Shown piece after piece: positions 42,968 to 51,304 of a stretch of DNA of 64,000 bases (the first letter of the stretch is position 1; each line of letters opens with the position of its first letter). The position numbers and the translations under genes are program-made. The notes under the pieces are model-generated. The model was not told the DNA's origin, ran no database searches, and worked only from the letters and a program-made list of their open reading frames with translations. Source of the stretch: Hyphomicrobium_B sp001006785 (GTDB lineage Bacteria; Pseudomonadota; Alphaproteobacteria; Rhizobiales; Hyphomicrobiaceae); assembly GCF_001006785.1 (NCBI RefSeq), contig NZ_CDHO01000003.1, positions 1,178,001 to 1,242,000 on the forward strand. Reading direction: 5' to 3'.

Positions 42968-44041
42968 ATGCAGATTGAGCGGCACGCTCTGTTCTGGATC
43001 GTGACCGCCGTCGTGTTCCTCTATCTCGCGCAACTTCTCGCGCCGGTCCTGCTGCCGTTCGTCATCGGCCTCGTGCTCGCATATTTTTTCAATCCCGTCG
43101 TGGATGCGCTCCGCCGTTTAGGTATTCCGCGCTGGGCGTCATCCATTCTCCTGCTTGCGCTCGTCCTGTTTCTGATCGTCCTGGCGCTTGTGTTCCTCGT
43201 TCCGATCCTGGTGCAGCAGGCGGCGGGTCTCGTCGAAGCGGCCCCTCGCCAGATCGAACGTATCAAGCTGATGATCGAGACGAGCGCCCGCGATTATCTC
43301 GGGTCACGCTACCCCGAAGCGGAAGCAACCGTTCGCTCGGCGCTTGATTCGTTTGCCTCTTCGATGCCGTCGTTCATGGCCGGCGTTGCGCAAAGCATCT
43401 GGAACCAGGGCGCTGCGGCCTTTAACTTCGTCTCGTTCGTTCTGATCACGCCGATTGTCTTTTTCTACACGCTGAAGGACTGGCCGAAGATCATCGCCAG
43501 CGTCGACTCCTGGCTGCCGCGCGACAACGCAGGAGAGCTTCGCGCGCTCGCGGTGGAAATCAATCAGCGCGTTTCGGCCTTCATTCGCGGGCAAGGCGCA
43601 GTCTGTGTGCTGCTGGCGGCATTTTATGCCGTGGCATTGAGTTTGGCCGGCCTTGAATACGGCCTGCTCGTCGGATTGTTCACCGGACTTGCGGCCTTCA
43701 TCCCTGTCGTCGGCTGGACGCTCGGCACGGCGACCGCGATCACGCTTGCGATATTGCAGTTCTGGCCCGAGACGATGCCGATCTTGATCGTCATCGGCAT
43801 CATGCTCGCGGGCCAGGCGCTCGAGTCCGCGATCCTGTCTCCGAACATCATCGGCTCCGAGGTCGGGCTGCATCCCGTCTGGCTGATCTTCGCGTTGCTG
43901 ACGTTCAGCTATCTGTTCGGATTTCTTGGTCTTCTCGTCGCCGTGCCGGTTTCCGCCGCAATCGGCGTGCTCGTACGCTTCGCGCTCAAGACGTATCTAT
44001 CGTCTTCGGTCTACACCGGCCGCGACAGCGCTGAAGCATAA
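42968..44041 (+). CDS. AI-2E/PerM family membrane transporter
   Basis: 357 residues from ATG 42968, with GGAGG at 42953-42957. Eight or so helices. The family start HALFWIVTAVVFLYLAQLLAPVLLPFVIGLVLAYFFNP and the late GLFTGLAAFIPVVGWTLG are typical. Members are named for AI-2 export but substrates vary, and some act as sodium/proton antiporters. In alphaproteobacteria it commonly precedes hdaA, as here. Confidence 0.9.
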   Translation: MQIERHALFWIVTAVVFLYLAQLLAPVLLPFVIGLVLAYFFNPVVDALRRLGIPRWASSILLLALVLFLIVLALVFLVPILVQQAAGLVEAAPRQIERIKLMIETSARDYLGSRYPEAEATVRSALDSFASSMPSFMAGVAQSIWNQGAAAFNFVSFVLITPIVFFYTLKDWPKIIASVDSWLPRDNAGELRALAVEINQRVSAFIRGQGAVCVLLAAFYAVALSLAGLEYGLLVGLFTGLAAFIPVVGWTLGTATAITLAILQFWPETMPILIVIGIMLAGQALESAILSPNIIGSEVGLHPVWLIFALLTFSYLFGFLGLLVAVPVSAAIGVLVRFALKTYLSSSVYTGRDSAEA

Positions 44042-44056
44042 AGTGTCGATACCCTA

Positions 44057-44731
44057 ATGGCGTCCATGCCGGAGCAACTCGTTTTTGAAATGCCGCATCG
44101 TGCCGCGATGGGGCTCGAGGACTTTCTCGTCTCGGACTCGAACGCGGCCGCCGTGGCTCTCATCGACCGCTGGCCGGATTGGCCCATCGGCGCGGCGATC
44201 CTTGTTGGACCAAGAGGCAGCGGAAAAACGCATCTCGCCAACGTCTGGCAACTTCGCTCCGAGGCGGCGCTGCACCCGGCGGCTTCGCTGACACGTGAAA
44301 ACGTCCCGGCCGTCGCGTCGGCGGGAGCTGTCATAATTGAAAATATCGAGACGCTGACTGACGAAGCCGCTCTCTTTCACCTGCTCAATCTTGTGCGCGA
44401 GCAACGCTTGCAGGTCCTGCTGACGACCGACACCGCGCCGGGCGATCTCAAGATTGCGCTTCCTGACCTTCTTTCCCGGCTGAAGGCGCTGCCGCTGGCA
44501 TCGATCGAGGCGCCGGACGACGCCCTTTTGCGCGCGGTTCTCGTCAAACTATTTGCCGATCGCCAATTGAGCGTCGAACCCCATATTGTTGACTATGTCC
44601 TGGTGCGCATGGAACGCTCGATGTCGGCCGCGGAGCGGTTCGTCGCCGAAGCGGATCGCCAGGCCCTCGTGCTGCAACGGCGTGTCACCCGCGCGATCGC
44701 GGCCGCGGCGCTCGATTCACTCGGATATTAG
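44057..44731 (+). CDS. hdaA: DnaA-related regulatory protein HdaA (Hda homologue)
   Basis: 224 residues with a DnaA-type AAA+ fold but no DNA-binding domain IV. P-loop GPRGSGKTHLAN lies near 55-66 and the Walker B region VIIENIETLTDE near 95-106. The N-terminus EQLVFEMPHR is the clamp-binding motif region. Hda with the beta clamp promotes ATP hydrolysis by DnaA and stops re-initiation. It is 15 bp after the PerM-like gene. Confidence 0.92.
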   Translation: MASMPEQLVFEMPHRAAMGLEDFLVSDSNAAAVALIDRWPDWPIGAAILVGPRGSGKTHLANVWQLRSEAALHPAASLTRENVPAVASAGAVIIENIETLTDEAALFHLLNLVREQRLQVLLTTDTAPGDLKIALPDLLSRLKALPLASIEAPDDALLRAVLVKLFADRQLSVEPHIVDYVLVRMERSMSAAERFVAEADRQALVLQRRVTRAIAAAALDSLGY

Positions 44732-44820
44732 TCCAGCAGGCGCTTGTTTTGCGCCGCTTTCGCAATTTAGATGTAAACCAACGATCGGCCCTTCGGCCGA
44801 ACTCAGAGTGCATCCCAATC

Positions 44821-46992
44821 ATGGCTACCGCAAAGAGCAGAGGCGTCGCGAAATCAGGTGCCGAGGAGGTCCCGAAAGGACCGGATCGCTTTTACAATCG
44901 CGAGCTGTCTTGGCTGCAGTTCAACCGTCGCGTCGTCGAGGAAGCGGCCAACACGCAGCATCCATTGCTGGAACGCCTGCGCTTCCTGTCGATCGCCGCC
45001 GCGAACCTCGACGAATTCTACATGGTCCGCGCTGCCGGCGTTTACGGCCAAGTCCGTGCGGGCATCACCACGCTGTCACAAGACGGCATGACGCCGATGC
45101 AGCAGCTTGCGTCCATCAACAAGTTCGCGGCGAAGCTCGTCGCGGAAGAGCAGGCGCTCTGGCAGACGATCAAATCCGAGCTCTCCCAAGCTGGACTCTC
45201 GGTCCTGCAGGCGGAAGAGCTGTCCACCTCGGAACGCGATTGGCTCGAGCAACTGTTTCTGACACGCATATTCCCGATTCTGACACCGATCGCCGCCGAC
45301 CCCGCGCATCCGTTCCCGTTTATCCCGAACAAGGCGATGGTGATCGTCGTGGAATTGGTCCGCCCGGCGGACGGCAAGGCCATGAACGGTCTGATCCCGA
45401 TTCCCGGAGCGCTTGAACGATTTATTCGCCTCGAAACGAATCCCGCGAAGCCGAAAGACATTCGCTTCGTCCGTCTCGAAAGCGCCATCGGCCTTTTCAT
45501 CGGCGAGCTTTTCTCGGGCTTCGATATCAAGAGCCAGGGCGCATTCCGCGTTCTGCGCGACAGCGATATCGAATTGCAGGAAGAGGCCGAGGATCTCGTT
45601 CGTTCCTATGAAAGCCAGTTGAAGCGGCGTCGGCGCGGCAACGTGATCCGCCTCGAGATCGAAGCGCGCATGCCGGAGCGCCTGCAGAAATTCGTCATTG
45701 AAGAATTGGAGGTGCGCGAGGAAAGCGTGTTCGTGAAGGACGGCATCCTTGCGCTCGCCGACACCTCGCAGCTGATCATCGGCGATCGCCCCGATCTGAT
45801 GTTCAAGCCGTTCCCGATCCGCTTTCCCGAACGTATCCGGGAATTCAGCGGCGACTGCTTCGCGGCCGTGCGCAAGAAAGACATCGTCGTTCATCACCCT
45901 TACGAGAGCTTCGACGTCGTTGTTCAATATCTGCGTCAGGCCGTCGCCGATCCGAACGTCATGGCGATCAAGTGGACGCTTTATAGAACGTCACGCGACA
46001 GCCCCATCATTCAGGCGCTGAAGGAGGCGGTTGAAGCGGGTAAATCGGTGACCGCCGTGGTCGAGCTGAAGGCGCGCTTCGATGAGGCCGCGAACATCCG
46101 CTGGGCGCGCGATCTCGAAAGCGCAGGCGTCCATGTGGTTTATGGTTTCACCGAACTTAAGACGCACGCCAAGCTCGGACTGATCGTCCGCCGCGAAGGC
46201 AGCGAGCTGACGACGTACTGTCATATTGGTACGGGCAACTATCACCCGCAGACGGCGCGCGTTTACACCGACCTCTCGCTGTTTACGACCGATCCGGTGA
46301 TCGCCCGCGACATCACGCGCATTCTGAATTTTGTGACAGGCTACGGCGAGCCGATCGAACTCGAATGCATGGCGGCAAGTCCGCACGGCATCCGCAATCG
46401 GATTATGACACACATCGCGGAAGAGATTCGCCACGCCAAGGCTGGCAAGCCGAGCGGCATCTGGTGGAAAATGAACTCGCTCGTCGATGCGCAGATTATT
46501 TCCGCGCTATATGACGCAAGCAACGCTGGCGTGCCGATTGATCTGATCGTGCGCGGCGTTTGCTGCCTGAAACCGGGCATTCCGGGCCTTTCAAGCAACA
46601 TCCGTGTGAAAAGCATCGTCGGTCGCTTTCTAGAGCATGCCCGCATTTACTGTTTTGCAAACGGACGGCCCTTGCCTTCACCCGATGCCGCCGTCTACAT
46701 CAGCTCCGCCGATATGATGCCGCGCAATCTCGACCGTCGCGTCGAGGCAATGGCGCCGGTGAAGAATCCTACCGTCCACGAGCAGGTGCTCAACCAGATC
46801 ATGGTCGCGAACTTGAGAGACAACCAGCAGAGCTGGCGGATCAATCCGGACGGAAGCGCAACGCGGATCGCGCCGGAGCCCGGTGAGGAAGCCTTCAACG
46901 CTCATAAATATTTCATGACCAATCCGTCGCTCTCAGGTCGTGGGCAGTCGCTCAAAGAGAGCTTCCCGCTCCGCTTTCTGAAGCCGGATTGA
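44821..46992 (+). CDS. ppk: Polyphosphate kinase 1
   Basis: 723 residues from ATG 44821. FYNRELSWLQFNRRVVEEA is the N-terminal signature. The two PLD-like domains carry the catalytic histidine regions KTHAKLGLIVRR and HIGTGNYHPQTARVYTDLSLFT. It polymerises ATP phosphate to polyphosphate, reversibly. The next gene is the exopolyphosphatase, so synthesis and breakdown are encoded together. Confidence 0.97.
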   Translation: MATAKSRGVAKSGAEEVPKGPDRFYNRELSWLQFNRRVVEEAANTQHPLLERLRFLSIAAANLDEFYMVRAAGVYGQVRAGITTLSQDGMTPMQQLASINKFAAKLVAEEQALWQTIKSELSQAGLSVLQAEELSTSERDWLEQLFLTRIFPILTPIAADPAHPFPFIPNKAMVIVVELVRPADGKAMNGLIPIPGALERFIRLETNPAKPKDIRFVRLESAIGLFIGELFSGFDIKSQGAFRVLRDSDIELQEEAEDLVRSYESQLKRRRRGNVIRLEIEARMPERLQKFVIEELEVREESVFVKDGILALADTSQLIIGDRPDLMFKPFPIRFPERIREFSGDCFAAVRKKDIVVHHPYESFDVVVQYLRQAVADPNVMAIKWTLYRTSRDSPIIQALKEAVEAGKSVTAVVELKARFDEAANIRWARDLESAGVHVVYGFTELKTHAKLGLIVRREGSELTTYCHIGTGNYHPQTARVYTDLSLFTTDPVIARDITRILNFVTGYGEPIELECMAASPHGIRNRIMTHIAEEIRHAKAGKPSGIWWKMNSLVDAQIISALYDASNAGVPIDLIVRGVCCLKPGIPGLSSNIRVKSIVGRFLEHARIYCFANGRPLPSPDAAVYISSADMMPRNLDRRVEAMAPVKNPTVHEQVLNQIMVANLRDNQQSWRINPDGSATRIAPEPGEEAFNAHKYFMTNPSLSGRGQSLKESFPLRFLKPD

Positions 46993-47007
46993 GGTTGAGG
47001 CGCCTGC

Positions 47008-48543
47008 TTGACGCGTTGGAAGGAAATCCTGGGTGCAAACGAGCGCACCAATGAATTGGAGCCTATCGGCGTCATCGACGTCGGCTCCAACTCGGTGCGT
47101 CTCGTCGTTTATGAAGGCGCCGTTCGCGCGCTGACGCCGGTCTTCAACGAAAAGGTCTTGTGCGGCCTCGGGCGCTCGGTCGCGACGACCGGAAGTCTCG
47201 GCGAAGAAGCCGTCGAACGCGCACTCGCCGCGTTGGCGCGGTTCAAGGCCATCGCGCGCATCCTGAGCGTCAAAAACTTGATGGTCATTGCGACCGCCGC
47301 CGTTCGCGATGCGCAGAACGGACCGTCCTTCATCCAGCGCGGCGAGCGCATCCTCGACACCTCGATCGAAATTCTTTCGGGCGAGAAAGAAGCGCGGCTC
47401 GCGGCCCAAGGCATCATGATGGGCTTCGTCGACGACGACGGCATCGCCGGCGATCTTGGCGGCGGTAGTCTTGAACTCGTCGATCTCGCGAAAGACCGGC
47501 TGAAAGAAGAGGCGACATTGCCGCTCGGCGGCTTGCGCCTCATCGACACCACCGGCAACAAGATCGAGCGCGCGGGCGATCCGATCGACAGCGCGCTCGC
47601 AAGCCTGCCGTGGCTTGGCAACGGCGAAGGTCGAACATTTTATGCGGTCGGCGGAACCTGGCGCTCGCTCGCCAAGCTGCACATGGAGCAGATCCGTTAT
47701 CCGCTGCACGTGATGCAGGGCTACAAGCTCTCGGCGCGCGAAGCGATCGATCTCTGCGAGCAATTCCGCAAGACGAAGAAGCCGCTCGATATCCCGGGCA
47801 TCGCAAGCGTGGCGCGCGCCCGTCGCGAAGTTCTGCCCTTCGGCGCTCTCGTTCTCGAACGGCTCATCAAGCGAATGCAGCCGCGCCAGATCGTCTTTTC
47901 GGTGTTCGGTATCCGCGAGGGACTGATCTACGGCCTGCTGCCGCCGCATGAGCAAGCGCGCGATCCGTTGCTGAGCTTCTGCGAAGACTATGCGGCTTTG
48001 CGGTCGCGCTCCGTCGAGCACGCCTGGGAGTTGTGCCGCTGGACGGATCGCATTTTTGCCGATCCCGCACTCGAAGAGACGGCCGACGAGCGGCGCCTTC
48101 GCCATGCCGCCTGTCTGCTGTCGGATGTCGGCTGGCGCGCTCACCCCGATTATCGCGGCGAGCAAAGCCTCAACACCGTCGCCCACGCGGGCCTCGGCGG
48201 CGTCGATCATCAAGGCCGGATTTTCCTTGCCCTCTCGGTCTTTCACCGCCACGAAACGTCGGAAGCCAACGGCGAGCAGCTTTCCGAGCGGCTGCGAAGC
48301 CTCGTCAGCAAAAGGGTCCAGCGCCGGGCCCGAATCGTCGGTGCCGCGATCAGGGCCGCCCATATGCTGTCGATCGGCATGGCCGGGATCATCGACCAGA
48401 CGCCCCTGACCTACGAAAACGGTCTGCTCGTCCTGACCATTCCGCGAGCCTATGCCGCGCTTGACGGCGAGCGGCTGCGCCGCAGATTCGAAGCCTTGGC
48501 GGACCTCCTCGGCAAAAAGCCGAAAATTAGAATAAGCGGGTAA
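47008..48543 (+). CDS. ppx: Exopolyphosphatase, Ppx/GppA family
   Basis: 511 residues from TTG 47008, 15 bp after ppk. The ASKHA motif IGVIDVGSNSVRLVVYEG (20-37) binds phosphate, and GIAGDLGGGSLELVDL is the second phosphate loop. A C-terminal HD-like domain (about 320-510) holds HAGLGGVDHQGRIFLALSVFHRHE. No ATG is available near the start, so TTG (or the CTG at 47029) is used. It hydrolyses polyphosphate and/or pppGpp. Confidence 0.94.
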   Translation: MTRWKEILGANERTNELEPIGVIDVGSNSVRLVVYEGAVRALTPVFNEKVLCGLGRSVATTGSLGEEAVERALAALARFKAIARILSVKNLMVIATAAVRDAQNGPSFIQRGERILDTSIEILSGEKEARLAAQGIMMGFVDDDGIAGDLGGGSLELVDLAKDRLKEEATLPLGGLRLIDTTGNKIERAGDPIDSALASLPWLGNGEGRTFYAVGGTWRSLAKLHMEQIRYPLHVMQGYKLSAREAIDLCEQFRKTKKPLDIPGIASVARARREVLPFGALVLERLIKRMQPRQIVFSVFGIREGLIYGLLPPHEQARDPLLSFCEDYAALRSRSVEHAWELCRWTDRIFADPALEETADERRLRHAACLLSDVGWRAHPDYRGEQSLNTVAHAGLGGVDHQGRIFLALSVFHRHETSEANGEQLSERLRSLVSKRVQRRARIVGAAIRAAHMLSIGMAGIIDQTPLTYENGLLVLTIPRAYAALDGERLRRRFEALADLLGKKPKIRISG

Positions 48544-48621
48544 AAGGCGGTACGCCTCGCTTGTGACGCAAGAAATTCTGATAGAGTGCAGGCACAAGCT
48601 TGCAGGATGAAGACGGCCTCC

Positions 48622-49572
48622 ATGGCGGATGACCTCTACGACATTTTGGGCGTCTCAAGACGCGCGACCGACGAGGACATCCGCAAAGCGTTTCGCAAAC
48701 TGGCGAAAGCGAACCATCCGGACGTCAATCCCGGCAACGCCGCGGCAGGCGAGCGCTTCAAGAAAATCACCGCAGCAAACGACATCCTGAGCGATCCGGA
48801 AAAGCGCCGGCAGTACGACGCGGGTGAGATCGACGGCAAAGGCGATCCGCGCCGGCCGTTCTGGGGACATGCGGGCGCGGGAGCCGGGGCAGGCCCGGGC
48901 GGTCCGAGGCGTCCGCAGGCGGCGCGCGGCGGTCAGGCCGGAGCGTTCGAGGATTTCAGCTTTTCCGATATTTTTTCTGACGTCTTCGGCGCCGGAAGCG
49001 CAGGCGGTGGCGCGGGAGCCGGTCGCCGCGAGGGCTTCGGCTTCGCGGCGCGCGGGCAGGATCTCCGTTACTCTCTCGAAGTCGATTTCCTAGAAGCCGT
49101 GCTCGGTGCGAAGAAGCGCGTCACGCTTCCGGACGGCGGTGTTCTCGATCTTGCCGTTCCCGAAGGTGTGACCGACGGTCAAACGCTGCGCCTCAAAGGC
49201 AAGGGGACTCAGGGATCGCTCGGCGCTGAGGCAGGCGATGCGCTGATCGAAATCAAGGTGCGTCCGCATCCCGATTTCAAGCGCGACGGCGACGACATTC
49301 TTTTCGAACTTCCGATTACGATCGATGAAGCCGTGCTTGGCGGCCGCGTCGAAGTCCCGACGCCGTCCGGTCGCGTGCAGTTGGCGATCCCGAAAGGCAC
49401 AAGCTCCGGCAAGACGTTCCGCCTGAAGGGCAAGGGCGTCCGCACGCGTGCTGGCTCCGGCGATCAGCTCGTCACTGTGAAGATCGTCCTGCCGCACGAC
49501 ATCGACGAAAGCCTCTCATACTTCTTTTCAGAGTGGCGCCAGAAGCACGGTTACGATCCCGGCCGGAAATAG
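48622..49572 (+). CDS. DnaJ/CbpA-like co-chaperone
   Basis: 316 residues from ATG 48622; ATG 48607 would add five. J-domain with HPD (32-34) is followed by a long Gly/Ala-rich linker and the two-part DnaJ C-terminal substrate domain, with VPEGVTDGQTLRLKGKG and IPKGTSSGKTFRLKGKG. The zinc finger is absent, as in CbpA-type proteins. It stimulates DnaK. It sits between ppx and rnd and ends before the REP-like array. Confidence 0.9.
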   Translation: MADDLYDILGVSRRATDEDIRKAFRKLAKANHPDVNPGNAAAGERFKKITAANDILSDPEKRRQYDAGEIDGKGDPRRPFWGHAGAGAGAGPGGPRRPQAARGGQAGAFEDFSFSDIFSDVFGAGSAGGGAGAGRREGFGFAARGQDLRYSLEVDFLEAVLGAKKRVTLPDGGVLDLAVPEGVTDGQTLRLKGKGTQGSLGAEAGDALIEIKVRPHPDFKRDGDDILFELPITIDEAVLGGRVEVPTPSGRVQLAIPKGTSSGKTFRLKGKGVRTRAGSGDQLVTVKIVLPHDIDESLSYFFSEWRQKHGYDPGRK

Positions 49573-49683
49573 GTCGCGCTCCCGTTATTCTCGGCCGAGT
49601 CCGCCGCAGGCGCCTCGAAGGCCGGGACTTCGGCATAGGTTCGCTGCAACCTCTATAATGAGCCTTCGGCAGTTTTGTGCTGG

Positions 49684-49724
49684 ATCCCCACGCTTGCTCG
49701 CATCGGCTCGCGACGCGTGAGGAT
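49684..49724. repeat. Imperfect palindrome of the GGATCC...GGATGACG type
   Basis: ATCCCCACGC (49684-49693) pairs with GCGTGAGGAT (49715-49724), nine of ten positions matching. An inner TCGC/GCGA pair adds four more. The flanks CTGG and GACG match a palindromic repeat class common in alphaproteobacterial intergenic regions. It lies 66 bp before the first REP-like copy. Confidence 0.5.
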
Positions 49725-49748
49725 GACGACGGTCACTAGTGTTTATGC

Positions 49749-49789
49749 GCGATTGGCGGCCGGCTCGCGGAACGCGAGTCGCCAATCGC
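49749..49789. repeat. REP-like palindrome, copy 1
   Basis: 41 bp. Outer arms GCGATTGGCG and CGCCAATCGC are perfect complements. A bulge GCCG on the left precedes an inner 6-bp stem CTCGCG/CGCGAG around the loop GAA. It lies in the 332-bp convergent gap (49573-49904) between the DnaJ-like gene and rnd, which holds no gene. Confidence 0.85.
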
Positions 49790-49803
49790 AATCAAAAACC
49801 CTC

Positions 49804-49844
49804 AGGATTGGCGGCCGGCTCGCGGAACGCGTTTAGCCAATCGC
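49804..49844. repeat. REP-like palindrome, copy 2 (degenerate)
   Basis: 41 bp, aligned base for base with copy 1. The GATTGGC/GCCAATC arms are kept. The right inner arm has CGCGTTTA in place of CGCGAGTC, so only the four CGCG pairs remain. Confidence 0.8.
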
Positions 49845-49859
49845 CATTTTCTCTTGTCC

Positions 49860-49900
49860 GCGATTGGCGGCCGGCTCTCCGGAGGAGAGTCGCCAATCGC
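49860..49900. repeat. REP-like palindrome, copy 3
   Basis: 41 bp. Outer arms are identical to copy 1. The inner stem is CTCTCC/GGAGAG around GGA instead of CTCGCG/CGCGAG around GAA. Both sides of the stem changed together. It ends 4 bp before the rnd stop codon. Confidence 0.85.
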
Positions 49901-49904
49901 CACA

Positions 49905-51059
49905 TTAAAGACTCGCAGGAACCGCGCGCACTTCGCCGTTGACGAGCGTGAGCGCGAGTTCGCCGCGCTTGAGCTTCAGGGCCGCTTCGCCGAACAACGA
50001 ACGACGCCAGCCTTGCAGCGCCAGAACATCGGCTTCGTTCGATACGGCGAGCTGCTCGAGGTCTTCGCTGCTTGCGATAATACGCGGCGCAACGCCATGC
50101 TCGGCCGCAGCTGCCTTCAGCAGCACCTTCAAAAGCTCGAGCGTCGCGCTTGCCTCGGCCGACAAGGATTCGTTGCGCTCGATTTTCGGCAGCGTCTTTG
50201 GATCGCGCGCAACGCCAGCCTTGACCGCTTCCAGAATTTCCTTCGCGCGTTGCGACCTTGCGAAGCCGTCCGACAGCGTGCGCAGTTGGCCGAGCGCTTC
50301 GACATTCACCGGAATCTGGTTGGCGATGTCGTACAGAGCATCGTCGCGCAGCACGCGTCCGCGGGGAACATCGAGCTGTTGCGCCAGGCGTTCGCGCCAA
50401 GCCGCAAGCTCCACCAGAACGCCGAGCGATTTGCGGCCTTTGACGCGCAGCCTCAGACGTTGCCAGGCGTTCTCCGGCGACGTGTCATACGTCGCGGGAC
50501 TGGTGAGAACGCCCATCTCTTCCTGCAGCCACGGCGTGCGCCCGGTCTTATCCAGCGTCTGCCGCAAACGCTGATAGACGTCGCGCAGATACGTGACGTC
50601 GGCCAGCGCGTAGTCGAGCTGCTTCGGCGAGAGCGGCCGTCGGCTCCAGTCCGTGAAGCGCGAGCTTTTGTCGAGGTCGGCGCCCGTCGTTTTCTTCACC
50701 AGGTTGACGTAGCTGATGCTGTCGCCGAAGCCGCAGACCATCGCCGCAACCTGCGAGTCGAAGACCGGCGTTGGTACAACCCCGGATTTGAGAAAAACGA
50801 TTTCGATGTCCTGCCGCGCGGCGTGGAAAACCTTGACCGTCGAGGTGTCGGCCATCAGCTGGTAAAACGGCGTGAGGTCGAGCCCCGGCGCCAGCGGATC
50901 GACGATTGCCTCGGCCTCGGGGCCAGCAAGCTGGATCAGGCATAGCAACGGCCAGAACGTCTGCTCGCGCAGAAATTCGGTATCAACGGCAACGTAGTCG
51001 CTTCTGGAGAGGGTTTCGCAAAGTGCGGCCAGCTCCGGCGTGGTGGTAATGGTCTGCAT
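49905..51059 (-). CDS. rnd: Ribonuclease D
   Basis: 384 residues from ATG 51059; the open frame upstream to 51317 is not needed. DEDD exonuclease sites: DYVAVDTEFLRE (Asp26, Glu28), FHAARQDIEIV, and YALADVTYLRDVYQRL. A C-terminal HRDC region holds ELAAWRERLAQQLDVPRGRVLRDDAL. It trims tRNA and other RNA 3' ends. It is divergent from aspS (245 bp between starts), an arrangement common in Hyphomicrobiales. Confidence 0.96.
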   Translation of the reverse strand: MQTITTTPELAALCETLSRSDYVAVDTEFLREQTFWPLLCLIQLAGPEAEAIVDPLAPGLDLTPFYQLMADTSTVKVFHAARQDIEIVFLKSGVVPTPVFDSQVAAMVCGFGDSISYVNLVKKTTGADLDKSSRFTDWSRRPLSPKQLDYALADVTYLRDVYQRLRQTLDKTGRTPWLQEEMGVLTSPATYDTSPENAWQRLRLRVKGRKSLGVLVELAAWRERLAQQLDVPRGRVLRDDALYDIANQIPVNVEALGQLRTLSDGFARSQRAKEILEAVKAGVARDPKTLPKIERNESLSAEASATLELLKVLLKAAAAEHGVAPRIIASSEDLEQLAVSNEADVLALQGWRRSLFGEAALKLKRGELALTLVNGEVRAVPASL

Positions 51060-51304
51060 TGAGCGACGCCTATAGCGTATCGATTTTCCGTTGTCGCCAT
51101 CAGCTTGGTCGCGGCCCGATCTGAAGGCGATTCGCGGCGTTCTTGGGTTGCTTAGCACCGGCGCCCGGCGCCAGCGGGCCGATTGATTAAAACTTGCGGG
51201 GACTTCAGGTACTTCGGCCGCTCCCTGGTAACCTTGACTTTCGCCCGCCCGCATGCGCTTTTCCGCGGCGATTTCCACCCATACCGAGCAAAGGGTTTCC
51301 GGCA

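Noticed and set aside
46933..48597. 554-codon minus-strand open frame opposite ppx
   Set aside because: Antisense to a clear ppx gene; no recognisable domain.
49749..49900. CRISPR array
   Set aside because: Three units only, each an imperfect palindrome with 14-15 bp between them; no cas genes.
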